Made by a program: the position numbers and the translations under genes. From positions 16,389,469-16,453,468 of the forward strand of contig CM076667.1 of assembly GCA_038496675.1 (NCBI GenBank): a stretch of DNA of 64,000 nucleotides, written 5' to 3'. Positions 59,901 through 64,000 of the stretch are shown piece by piece. Positions within the stretch are counted from its first letter, which is position 1. Each line of letters starts with the position of its first letter. Origin of the DNA: Rachycentron canadum. Taxonomy: Eukaryota; Chordata; Actinopteri; Carangiformes; Rachycentridae. The notes under the pieces are model-generated. The model was given only the letters and a program-made list of their open reading frames with translations, searched no databases and was not told the origin of the DNA.

Positions 59901-61097
59901 CAATGTTGATGATGTAGCAGATGTTTTCTCACCTATTCCACCTATTAAATTCCTCACTGTGAAAGGTTTGCATCCTTTCTGGATGGTCTGTCTGGGCGTA
60001 TGTATTTCTCTCAGGTCATTTTGATTTGATATTAATCAGAGTAAATGTGGATTAAGAACATGATGCAAAAGGCTAAAATGTAACATAAGACTATTGTGTG
60101 TGGAAGAAAAATTGTCTGGTCATATTAAAATATGAGTTGCTAGTTTGGGGGTAGTGAGGTGCAGATACAATCATGCACTTTAAAACAAGCCAACTCTAAC
60201 CTGAGCCAATCCATCCATTACCTACACCACTTAATCTTTAATGGTAGTGGGGGGACTGGAGCCAATCCCACCTGACATTGGATAAGAGGCAGGGTACACA
60301 CTGGACAGGTCCTGAGTCTATCACTGGGCTGACACACAGAGACAAACAACCTTTCACACCTTCAGTGAATTCAGAGTCACAAGTAACCTGCATGTCTTTG
60401 GAAGGAAGCTGAAGGAAGCTTACACAAGCACAGCGAGACACAGAAAGCTCTGCACAGCAGTGTTAACCACTGCCCCGGCATGCCAGTGCATGAAAAGAAA
60501 TGATCTATTCCTAATATATTACACAGTTTTCATACAACCTGTAAGCCCTTCAATCGAATTTACCAAGAGAAGTGTCGAAACCAAGCTGTATATTTGAGAA
60601 AAAGCTAGGGAGATTAAACAAGTAAAATGTTCTGGCTTCATTTGTGTTGTGTCTAAAACTTTACAATTCAGATGCTATAAATATGACAGATTTAAGGCCA
60701 GAAGACAGTAACATGTCCTCCCTGTGCCTCCACCAAGGGCATAAACAAAGCACAAGCTTACAGCGTCTTTCACAAGCACTGACAACAACACGTGCATGGC
60801 ATAGAGTGAGGACATCATCCAAAATCTTCCAAAACCAAGCGAATTTCAGACAACACTAACAGAAAGAAAAGTAATACATGGGATTTGAGACTTTAACTCA
60901 TCCATATTGGACATTTAAAGTCAACTTACATGGATGGGATCTAGTATCTTCACAGCTGCTTTACTTCCATCGATTTTGTTGAGCACCTTGTACACTTTTC
61001 CGTAGGTCCCTTTCCCGATTGTCTCGATGATTTCCCAGGTGTCAGTGGGATCTGGAAAGTTGTCAAAGACAATCGATTTCCCTGATTGTGGAAACAT
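14732..61097 (-). CDS. MYO3A: MYO3A, class IIIA myosin (kinase-motor-9 IQ-tail)
   Basis: Actin motor fused to an N-terminal Ste20-like kinase; in vertebrates it moves to the tips of actin protrusions (stereocilia, photoreceptor calycal processes) and carries espin-1. I traced 34 coding exons with agreeing phases: 5502 coding bases, 1833 residues; human has 1616. Order: kinase about 20-290 (G-loop GKGTYGKV 28-35, Lys50, HRDVKGNN with Asp150, DFG 168-170, APE 193-195); linker to about 350; motor 351-1038 (P-loop GESGAGKT 430-437, switch I from 480, switch II DIFGFE 716-721); four neck IQ motifs 1057-1158; five tail IQ motifs 1209-1600; espin-binding 3THDI about 1670-1730; actin-binding 3THDII at the C-terminus. 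MYO3A rather than MYO3B is shown by the 3THDII end (NPYDYRHLLRKTSQRRRL), which MYO3B lacks, and by GAD2 next door. The start is the ATG at 61095-61097 (MFPQSGK; human MFPLIGK). Confidence 0.97.
15188..15433 (-). CDS. MYO3A: MYO3A coding exon 33 (second ankyrin-binding motif)
   Basis: Residues 1714-1796: PGKLLDVDDHYYRGL with the second DDxYY motif (1722-1726), then a Ser/Arg/Glu-rich low-complexity stretch (ERRGSLERRRSMDKKQ). Acceptor TTTAG, donor AG|GTATCA. Confidence 0.95.
15434..18735 (-). other. MYO3A intron 32
   Basis: A 3.3-kb intron. It holds a dispersed repeat at 17371-17531, a TG-rich patch near 18215-18253 and a T run near 18413-18431. No other coding pattern. Confidence 0.6.
17371..17531 (+). 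repeat. Teleost dispersed repeat, plus orientation
   Basis: Starts GTGGGTCAGTCCATCATT and runs through TGGTCCAGACTGAAACC, TTGGATGGATTACAGTGG and ACATTCATGGTTTCCAGG. I recognise this pattern as a common teleost interspersed repeat but cannot name its family. A related copy in the opposite orientation lies at about 56320-56690. Confidence 0.6.
18736..18776 (-). CDS. MYO3A: MYO3A coding exon 32 (41-bp microexon)
   Basis: Residues 1701-1714: RSVQDDKRKPRKE, then a split Gly codon. It matches the human segment between the two espin-binding motifs. Acceptor ACTCAG, donor GG|GTAGGT. Confidence 0.93.
18868..18956. mobile_element. Short hAT-type MITE with 8-bp target duplication
   Basis: Terminal inverted repeats CAGAGGTTCCCAACC (18868-18882) and TGTTGGGAACCACTG (18942-18956) bracket 89 bp. 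Flanks TTTCAGAA and TTTTAGAA form an 8-bp target-site duplication with one mismatch. The CAGxGGTTCCCAACC end and 8-bp duplication are typical of hAT non-autonomous elements. It lies in MYO3A intron 31 and has no coding capacity. Confidence 0.8.
19584..19675 (-). CDS. MYO3A: MYO3A coding exon 31 (3THDI, first ankyrin-binding motif)
   Basis: Residues 1670-1700: DKRLSRTPRRTQQPKTLNTP, EDSTYYNLIH. The EDSTYY motif (1691-1696) is the first of two related motifs that in class III myosins bind the ankyrin repeats of espin-1. Confidence 0.96.
19676..22745 (-). other. MYO3A intron 30
   Basis: A 3.1-kb AT-rich intron. No exon or firm mobile element is recognised. Confidence 0.55.
22746..22890 (-). CDS. 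MYO3A: MYO3A coding exon 30
   Basis: Residues 1622-1670: IAKTSQDFVALQHKLNEIIQ, then NPENNGMFVRGKAINGFAPP. It matches the human FISLQ-like LNEM(I) tail segment before 3THDI. Donor TCA A|GTAAGA. Confidence 0.94.
22973..24347 (-). CDS. MYO3A: MYO3A coding exon 29, 1375-bp tail exon with five IQ motifs
   Basis: Residues 1163-1621 in one long open exon. Five IQ motifs of the pattern AAxxxQSNxRGxxxRK lie at residues 1209-1226, 1345-1362, 1442-1459, 1510-1527 and 1583-1600 (DNA 24158-24211, 23750-23803, 23459-23512, 23255-23308, 23036-23089), joined by strongly acidic, low-complexity Glu/Asp/Lys linkers. With four neck motifs this makes nine IQ motifs. The motifs look like calmodulin-binding IQ sites of the neurogranin type. 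The acceptor TTTTTTAG completes an Arg codon; donor CAG|GTAACA. Human MYO3A has a much less repetitive tail here. Confidence 0.95.
24484..24725. repeat. Teleost dispersed repeat with 120-bp internal period
   Basis: GTGATATATCAGTAATGCC at 24484 recurs as GTGATATCTCAGTAATTCC at 24604, a 120-bp period. GATGAACTGATTAGATTTTG near 24549-24571 reappears inverted near 24638-24658. The GGTCAAxGGTCAAxGGTxAAGGTCAC pattern is common in teleost repeats. It lies between MYO3A exons 28 and 29. Confidence 0.6.
24836..24959 (-). CDS. MYO3A: MYO3A coding exon 28 (IQ3 end, IQ4)
   Basis: Residues 1122-1163: CRGYLAKKKYKELVDEKNKA and ATKIQARYRGHKERKSFKRK. The acceptor chosen is CTTCAG before TTTGCAGG, because only this one restores the IQ frame (FQAVCRGYLAKKK); the next AG would shift it. 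Confidence 0.94.
25039..25125 (-). CDS. MYO3A: MYO3A coding exon 27 (IQ2 end, IQ3 start)
   Basis: Residues 1093-1122: YRGHKARKRVADDKNKAKFE and AFIIQFQA. Acceptor CCAG, donor G|GTGAGA. Confidence 0.95.
25210..25372 (-). CDS. MYO3A: MYO3A coding exon 26 (IQ1, IQ2 start)
   Basis: Residues 1039-1093: VFLKYYHVEHLNLMVQQATQ, then IQ1 (IILVQAYVRGWLGTKRYRR) and the first half of IQ2 (SALVLQS|AYRGHKARKR). Confidence 0.97.
26008..26119 (-). CDS. MYO3A: MYO3A coding exon 25
   Basis: Residues 1001-1038: YYILAFHAHEEPAVTPETCA, AILEKAKLENWAMGKTK. End of the motor converter. Donor AAG|GTAAGA. Confidence 0.97.
26238..26443 (-). CDS. MYO3A: MYO3A coding exon 24
   Basis: Residues 933-1001: YSLMDLLSKMVAGQPHFVRC, IKPNNDRQ, VQLRYTGVLETAKIRRQGYS, HRILFANFIK. 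Contains the myosin-wide HFVRCIKPN motif. Confidence 0.98.
26522..26602 (-). CDS. MYO3A: MYO3A coding exon 23 (loop 2 end)
   Basis: Residues 906-932: SSEHGDTPYHPRETTNMRTQ, TVASYFR. 81 bp, phase 0 at both ends. Confidence 0.96.
26927..27007 (-). other. Candidate loop-2 cassette exon of MYO3A
   Basis: After a good acceptor (TCTCTTTTGCAG), 27 open codons read PSRELKLKPEKKSLLDVPLD, then DTVQKQT, up to ACG|GTGATT. Length is 81 bp with phase 0 at both ends, exactly fitting the phase-0 junction between exons 22 and 23 in loop 2. The donor is weak. The human protein has no counterpart that I recall, so this is a hypothesis; chance open frame is the alternative. Confidence 0.3.
27937..28089. repeat. 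21-bp perfect inverted repeat (MITE-like or degenerate teleost repeat)
   Basis: 27937-27957 (GGCCCAAGTCTGGCCCATAT...) is the exact reverse complement of 28069-28089, with a 111-bp loop. Weaker similarity extends outward (TTTTGGCCCA against the complement of TGGGCCAGAAGA). The GGCCCA-rich arms resemble a dispersed teleost repeat. Confidence 0.7.
28541..28623 (-). CDS. MYO3A: MYO3A coding exon 22 (loop 2)
   Basis: Residues 878-905: NLAHTKGKGINTMRSPRTPT, RTITFAK. A basic, Ser/Thr-rich segment of actin-binding loop 2; the RSPRTPTRTIT stretch could be phosphorylated (inference). Confidence 0.94.
29038..29167 (-). CDS. MYO3A: MYO3A coding exon 21
   Basis: Residues 835-878: VIYNAAGFLAKNRDTLPADI, VLLLRSSENELVRKLVTHPL. 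Confidence 0.97.
29273..29361 (-). CDS. MYO3A: MYO3A coding exon 20
   Basis: Residues 805-834: KFEDNLKTKSFWRPKRVDLG and FGIHHYAGK. Donor AAG|GTAATT. Confidence 0.97.
29851..30004 (-). CDS. MYO3A: MYO3A coding exon 19
   Basis: Residues 754-805: DEYLNEEVDARMIEYEDNRP and KPMGMLSLLDEESRFPQATD. Relay loop region. Confidence 0.97.
30005..31695 (-). other. MYO3A intron 18
   Basis: A 1.7-kb AT-rich intron with no recognised element. Confidence 0.55.
31696..31843 (-). CDS. MYO3A: MYO3A coding exon 18 (switch II)
   Basis: Residues 704-753: LNIGILDIFGFENFKKNSFE and LCINIANEQIQFYFNQHIFA. DIFGFE at 716-721 is switch II; the relay helix follows. Confidence 0.98.
32049..32259 (-). CDS. MYO3A: MYO3A coding exon 17
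   Basis: Residues 634-704: ASLLCIRSDELQEALTSHCV, RPNTVEKAAEVRDAMGKALY, GRLFSWIVNRIN. Very close to human MYO3A. Confidence 0.98.
32791..32917 (-). CDS. MYO3A: MYO3A coding exon 16
   Basis: Residues 592-634: ELGSVYSTLAAILNSGDIEF and TDKSNISNISVLEN. Donor G|GTAAGA. Confidence 0.96.
32918..33858 (-). other. MYO3A intron 15
   Basis: A 0.9-kb intron; nothing recognised. Confidence 0.55.
33859..33973 (-). CDS. MYO3A: MYO3A coding exon 15
   Basis: Residues 553-591: YLCNEHVKLGPDIVSNTFYK and EQCFKVIGFTLE. Motor upper domain. Confidence 0.96.
34090..34188 (-). CDS. MYO3A: MYO3A coding exon 14
   Basis: Residues 520-553: GERNFHIFYYIYAGLADRKK and LAHYKLSDSKTP. Acceptor CACAG, donor AA|GTAGGT. Confidence 0.97.
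35016..35218 (-). CDS. MYO3A: MYO3A coding exon 13 (switch I)
   Basis: Residues 453-520: ANNRTLQEKILLVNSLVEAF, NDNSSRFGKY (switch I) and AQISEYLLEKSRVIHQA. Confidence 0.98.
35541..35624 (-). CDS. MYO3A: MYO3A coding exon 12 (P-loop)
   Basis: Residues 425-452: CVVISGESGAGKTESAHLLV. GESGAGKT at 430-437 is the motor's ATP-binding P-loop. Phase 0 at both ends. Confidence 0.98.
35812..35898. repeat. (TG)n microsatellite, 87 bp, next to an exon donor
   Basis: Uninterrupted TG/CA tract of 43-44 units in MYO3A intron 11. On the transcript strand it is (CA)n starting 23 nt after the donor of exon 11 and ending 187 nt before exon 12. Confidence 0.97.
35922..36026 (-). CDS. MYO3A: MYO3A coding exon 11
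   Basis: Residues 390-424: HTKMYIGAKRTANPPHIFAV and ADIAYQSMVSYNADQ. 105 bp and phase 0-0, so skipping would keep the frame. A long (TG)n tract begins 23 bp past its donor. Confidence 0.97.
36498..36614 (-). CDS. MYO3A: MYO3A coding exon 10 (motor start)
   Basis: Residues 351-389: NTVTEQLQSRYGRDQIYTYV, GDILIAVNPF. Typical myosin head N-terminus; phase 0 at both ends. Confidence 0.97.
37502..37598 (-). CDS. MYO3A: MYO3A coding exon 9 (kinase-motor linker)
   Basis: Residues 318-350: HERIHTKKGSHLKMQTDPDE and VDDLATLEVLDE, leading into the motor. Donor GAG|GTGAGA. Confidence 0.96.
37599..39071 (-). other. MYO3A intron 8
   Basis: A 1.5-kb intron; nothing recognised. Confidence 0.5.
39072..39227 (-). 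CDS. MYO3A: MYO3A coding exon 8
   Basis: Residues 266-318: CLIKDFELRPNVLDLLQHVF (end of the kinase) and the start of the kinase-motor linker, IKQIVGKEKILQKQLIELID. Confidence 0.96.
39370..39435 (-). CDS. MYO3A: MYO3A coding exon 7
   Basis: Residues 244-266: NPPPTLHQPELWSDDFNDFI. Acceptor ACAG, donor AA|GTGAGT. Confidence 0.96.
39436..42714 (-). other. MYO3A intron 6
   Basis: A 3.3-kb intron in the kinase-coding part. Two stretches (about 39830-40010 and 42085-42265) are less AT-rich than their surroundings and stay open in one minus-strand frame, but have no recognised homologue and no clear exon edges. Confidence 0.45.
42715..42860 (-). CDS. MYO3A: MYO3A coding exon 6
   Basis: Residues 196-244: VIACEQQLDSTYDARCDVWS and LGITAIELGDGDPPLSDLHP, then MRALFKIP. 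Kinase C-lobe. Donor AG|GTGAGC. Confidence 0.97.
42861..45654 (-). other. MYO3A intron 5
   Basis: A 2.8-kb intron with CA-rich patches near 43200-43240 and 43448-43466 and a (TA)11 tract. Otherwise AT-rich and unrecognised. Confidence 0.55.
43681..43702. repeat. (TA)11 microsatellite
   Basis: Perfect TA tract of 22 bp in MYO3A intron 5. Confidence 0.9.
45655..45731 (-). CDS. MYO3A: MYO3A coding exon 5 (activation loop)
   Basis: Residues 170-195: VSAQLTNTRLRRNTSVGTPF, WMAPE. Thr178 and Thr184 sit at the same numbers as the human activation-loop autophosphorylation sites. Confidence 0.97.
45732..49966 (-). other. MYO3A intron 4
   Basis: A 4.2-kb intron. Contains a small CpG-containing patch with a palindromic TGACGTCA at 47663-47670, a (GTTT)n patch near 48660 and a CA tract at 49467-49487. 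No coding exon is recognised. Confidence 0.55.
49467..49487. repeat. (AC)n microsatellite
   Basis: Perfect 21-bp AC tract in MYO3A intron 4. Confidence 0.85.
49967..50066 (-). CDS. MYO3A: MYO3A coding exon 4 (catalytic loop, DFG)
   Basis: Residues 137-170: GLQHLHVNKTIHRDVKGNNI and KLVDFG. Carries the catalytic Asp150 and magnesium-binding Asp168. Donor TTT G|GTATGC. Confidence 0.98.
50393..50497 (-). CDS. MYO3A: MYO3A coding exon 3
   Basis: Residues 102-136: LCNGGSVTDLAKGMLRRGDR and AYILHEALM. Donor ATG|GTACGT. Confidence 0.97.
50498..57753 (-). other. MYO3A intron 2
   Basis: The longest intron (7.3 kb). It holds a tandem-unit dispersed repeat near 56320-56690 and an unexplained open stretch on the plus strand at 54401-54597. 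The rest is AT-rich with no recognised gene. Confidence 0.55.
56320..56690 (-). repeat. Teleost dispersed repeat, minus orientation, about three units
   Basis: The motif GGGACCATGAAT (or AGACAGTGAATG) recurs near 56332, 56472 and 56594, a unit of about 122-139 bp, ending in GTCAGCCTGGACCAAAGAG. It is related in inverse orientation to the repeat at 17371-17531. Confidence 0.6.
57754..57888 (-). CDS. MYO3A: MYO3A coding exon 2
   Basis: Residues 57-101: DIDEEIEAEYNILKALSDH, NVVKFYGMYY, LWLVLE. Kinase alpha-C helix and hinge. Phase 0 at both ends. Confidence 0.97.
58083..58305. repeat. Teleost dispersed repeat (GCTAGCTGTTTCCCC type)
   Basis: Contains CAGGCTAGCTGTTTCCCC, TTTCCAGTCTTTACACCAA, TGCTAAGCTAATTG and CAAACTCTCACAAAGAAAGC in the order seen in a very common teleost interspersed repeat. 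Family name not certain. Confidence 0.6.
58776..59008. mobile_element. Degenerate hAT-like element
   Basis: Left end CAGTGATTCCCAACC (58776-58790) and right end GGTCAAGAAACACTG (58994-59008) are inverted matches at 11 of 15 positions. Length is 233 bp. No clear target duplication, so the call is tentative. Confidence 0.45.
60209..60484 (+). repeat. Teleost repeat resembling a LINE 3' end
   Basis: Begins ATCCATCCATTACCTACACC and continues GACTGGAGCCAATCCCACCT, GAGGCAGGGTACACACTGG, ACAGGTC, CCTGCATGTCTTTGGA, TTAACCACTGCCCC. This is a degenerate copy of a repeat found in great number in percomorph genomes, usually ascribed to the 3' end of a non-LTR element. No ORF remains. Confidence 0.75.
60930..61097 (-). 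CDS. MYO3A: MYO3A coding exon 1 (start, kinase G-loop)
   Basis: Residues 1-56. Starts MFPQSGKSIVFDNFPDPTDT and contains GKGTYGKV and AAVKIL with the ATP-binding Lys50, the position mutated (K50R) in kinase-dead human MYO3A. Donor CAT|GTAAGT. An in-frame ATG further upstream exists, but homology starts at MFP. A likely 5' UTR acceptor (TTTCAAAAG) lies about 15 nt before the ATG. Confidence 0.97.
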
Positions 61098-64000
61098 CTT
61101 CAGGAGAGATCTCCTTTTGAAAGAGAAGCACAAGGGTCATTGTTAGAAAACAGGATGGTGGCAGCTGGGATAAAAGGTTGCACGTGGCAGTATTAGTGTA
61201 GACTGTCACTTATTGATGTGAAGAATGAATTAGTGAAGAGGAAACTTAAAGTCAAGCACAAACAGGAACACAGTTATATTGCTGCATACAAAAGAACGGG
61301 TCTATGATCTTTAACACATCTGCACTTTTTTTCTCCAAAACGTCAATTTTCAATACTGTTCAGTCATGCTGCTTACACTATAAGTAAAATGACAAGTGCC
61401 TTGTCTCTTGCTGTCACACTGGTTTGTTTTGTGGCTAAACTAAAAGCGTATCCAAATGGAGAAGAGAACAAATCAGTGGCAGATGGAAGTTGAAAGGATT
61501 TAAATTTGAGTTTAGTGGCTTAATTTGTGTAAATGATGACTCTTTCAATGAGTTGTGAGCTGTTAACATCGTTGTAATGTGGAGTAAATTCATTTAAAAC
61601 ATGAATATATGTTAATTTTTACATGATCAGTGGATAAAATTGTTTTACCTCCCTATGTAACAACATAGACGACCAACTCTCACCACAAAGGCTGAGCATG
61701 TAGTTATTTATTGGGCTGATGTTGTGTTATCATACTTGATTTAATACACTGGAGCTGTAGGTGCTGGATGCAGATAAATGATACTAAGGGATTAAACCAA
61801 GGGATTAGAGCGTTGGATGATGTTATGATTTTTTGTATTAGGACTGAGTCACAGTTTATTTTTCAGGACATTAAAAGGCTTAATTATCACTGATGCATAT
61901 GATATTGATGGTAAATGTAGAGCCTTTTTGTGGTGGCTGTTTAAATATTAAATCTTAATGATCATAGCATTCAGTTATCAAAGTCTATAGTTCAGTTTTT
62001 GTGATTTAAACCCAAATTGAGATTGTAAATCACATTTAGATTCAAATTTACATAAACTGTATCTGATCACTGAGAACTTGAATACATCTCTGTTATTTGC
62101 TAGAGGTGTGTGTGTTTCCTTCTTTCAGATCCAATCAAAGCAGTCTCAAATTTTAAAAGCCAACATCAATCGTTGCATCTTGTTTTTCTTCATGTATTTG
62201 GATCACAAATGTAACACTTATCAGACTATATCCAAAAAGACAGGGTCATACTACAAGTACACTGTTATGAAATACAGTAATGGAAAGAACAGGATTATAT
62301 CTTTGCATGTAAATATTTAAAGCAAGTTACTCAGAGCCAAGCAAACAATTATTATAAAAAATCCCAGACAAACACACCTTTCAAAAATCCTTCAAGTTAA
62401 TGGCAGCTATTCTGCCTCCACAGTTTTGCATAATAGAAACATCACCAAAACTAAAACCATGAAAGCAGAGTAAATTAAGACAAACTTACATAGTTCTCTA
62501 AACAAGCTGTAGGACATTTTTCAAAATATGGTTAATCCATTTCTGTGCAAAAGGTTATCATGGAAACAGTGGCAGGCTAGCCTGGCCTGACTGTGAGTGT
62601 GACCCACAGAGGAGGAGCTAACAGCAGCTAATCTCACTAGCAATTCCCCTGCTCCAGGGCTGCCATTGGAAACCATCGCTAAGTGGTAGGAGATACGCTG
62701 GGATTAGCAGGAATTAGCCACTCTTGCAGCATGAGCCTTTCCTCATATAGATGCCCATTCATACACAAAGGAAAGCTGGTTAGAAGCCCTGAGTGCACAG
62801 CGCTGCAGAGAGGGTCATTTCTCTTTTTATTATCAGTGGTCACTTTGTTTATGTTCAGAGAGACTGCCACCCAGGGTGCTATTTTAGAGTCACTTCCCAG
62901 CAGTTATTATATCATAACCAGTTATGATCATTTTGATGATTTAAATCAATTTGACCATGAAGAAATGACTCCAGAGCAAGATAAAACTGGCAAACACAGT
63001 CACAATTTTTACAGATATTTTTAGTCATCGCCTATGCAGAGCAATTAGGCTCCTATACATGCATCCACATGTAGATAATTGCACTCATGTTTGCCTAATG
63101 TACAGTGCCGAAGTAACCTGCAAACGTCTTCAATAATACATCAATGCCTCTGTATGTGACAACATGCTGTGACACATGAGACAGGAGGGCGAAACCTAAG
63201 GACTCGCACTGGACACCTCCAACAGGAGCAGAGGCTGCAAGGAAATAACCCCTTAGAGGAGAAACACTGTGTGTATATATGTGTGTGTGTTAGTATGCAT
63301 GGGGTTATCTAACCTTGTGTGCCCTGGAGCCCTGGCTGGCTGTCACTTTGAGTTAGTTGTATAGGGATGTGGCATTAACCAGAGTCGGTGTACAAGCAAA
63401 CAAATAATGAACTGTATCATGTATGTATAACTGAGCATATGTTTAGGGTATGAACAGATGCACTGCTGTGGCTTTGAAAGAAATTATAAAGATTTTATAA
63501 CTGACAGTTTTACATTGTTTGCATTGGAAAATAAAGATAAATTGCAGTCAATGAGTCCTAAGTGGAAATATATTCTTTGATCTCAAGGATAAACACAAAG
63601 GTTTAGCCATTTGAAGCTCTTAGTGGAAACATAGTATCCATTTGGCAATGGTGGACATCGCCTCGGACTAATCTGTGACACTGATGAGTGGGTTAAAGTT
63701 TCGCCTTAACCTTGGCTCAGGAAGACTGCTGGTCTACAAGCCAAGGTAATCTTCCTCACTGGACATATCAACGTCAAAAAGCACAATACTTTCACTTAGA
63801 GTGCCTAACCAGGAAAATCCTATGATAACAGGTGTGTGTTTTTCTGACATACAAACCAATAAACCAATGAAAGTATCACTTTTATTGATAAAATCTTTAG
63901 AACATAAGTTATTTAGGATTTTGGTTTATAGAGACTGGAAGCAACTTCAAAAATCACAGTCTGTTCCAGATAAAAATCTTACAAGATTACTATAAACTAA
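61098..64000 (-). other. MYO3A 5' flank / 5' UTR region
   Basis: No coding exon of MYO3A or of another gene is recognised upstream of the start codon. A splice-acceptor-like site just before the ATG suggests a separate non-coding first exon further up, not identified. The region has two close GGATTA motifs near 61789-61807 and another at about 62700. Confidence 0.5.
61786..61807. promoter_or_regulatory. Tandem GGATTA sites (OTX/CRX-type core)
   Basis: AAGGGATTA occurs at 61786-61794 and 61799-61807, spaced 13 bp apart, about 0.7 kb upstream of the MYO3A start codon. GGATTA is the core site of OTX2/CRX homeodomain factors that drive photoreceptor genes. Function is inferred only from the motif and the known retinal expression of MYO3A. 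Confidence 0.3.

Larger units (their letters stand above)
57889..60929 (-). other. MYO3A intron 1 (between coding exons 1 and 2)
   Basis: A 3.0-kb intron carrying three degenerate dispersed elements (58083-58305, 58776-59008, 60209-60484). No exon recognised. Confidence 0.6.

Noticed and set aside
14732..61097. MYO3B instead of MYO3A
   Set aside because: The 3THDII actin-binding C-terminus is present and GAD2 is adjacent; MYO3B lacks 3THDII and is linked to GAD1.
61098..64000. Possible start of the next gene upstream
   Set aside because: None of the open frames resembles a known protein or has paired splice sites; no exon could be supported.

Overview
The window is vertebrate nuclear DNA with split genes, GT-AG introns, CA/GT microsatellites and degenerate dispersed repeats of the kind common in ray-finned fish. 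The two proteins and the repeats together point to a teleost, probably a spiny-rayed (percomorph) one. Species cannot be read from the sequence.

Two protein-coding genes fill it, both on the minus strand and head to tail. From 61.1 kb down to 14.7 kb lies a complete MYO3A (class IIIA myosin: a Ste20-like kinase fused to a myosin motor, IQ neck and tail). I traced it as 34 coding exons whose splice phases all agree, giving about 1833 codons (5502 coding bases, stop included). From 12.5 kb down to 0.8 kb lies GAD2 (65-kDa glutamate decarboxylase), as 14 coding exons. Its first coding exon and start codon are missing, almost certainly inside the 400-base run of N at 12686-13085. Only about 1.6 kb separates the MYO3A stop codon from the gap edge. 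The same order and orientation, MYO3A then GAD2, is known in human (chromosome 10p12). The paralogues MYO3B and GAD1 also lie close together on human 2q31, so this is an ancient linked pair.

Layout (+ coordinates): 1-820 GAD2 3' flank; 821-12523 GAD2 exons and introns; 12686-13085 assembly gap over the GAD2 5' end; 13086-14731 intergenic DNA with the presumed GAD2 promoter side and the MYO3A 3' UTR; 14732-24959 MYO3A tail and most of the neck, including one 1375-bp exon with five extra IQ motifs; 25039-25372 rest of the neck; 26008-36614 motor head; 37502-37598 kinase-motor linker; 39072-61097 kinase domain; 61098-64000 MYO3A 5' flank or first intron.

The two products act in different settings: GAD2 makes GABA at nerve terminals, and MYO3A works at the tips of actin protrusions in photoreceptors and hair cells. 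Nothing in the sequence shows they share a pathway. Introns carry several old repeats: an 89-bp hAT-type MITE, a 21-bp perfect inverted repeat, a LINE-3'-end-like teleost repeat, and oppositely oriented copies of one tandem-unit repeat. I found no rRNA, tRNA, CRISPR array, bacterial-type system or third protein-coding gene. The points most worth following are the nine-IQ calmodulin-binding array, a candidate loop-2 cassette exon, a (TG)n tract next to a splice donor in the motor, a GC-AG intron in GAD2, and a glycine next to the PLP-binding aspartate of GAD2.
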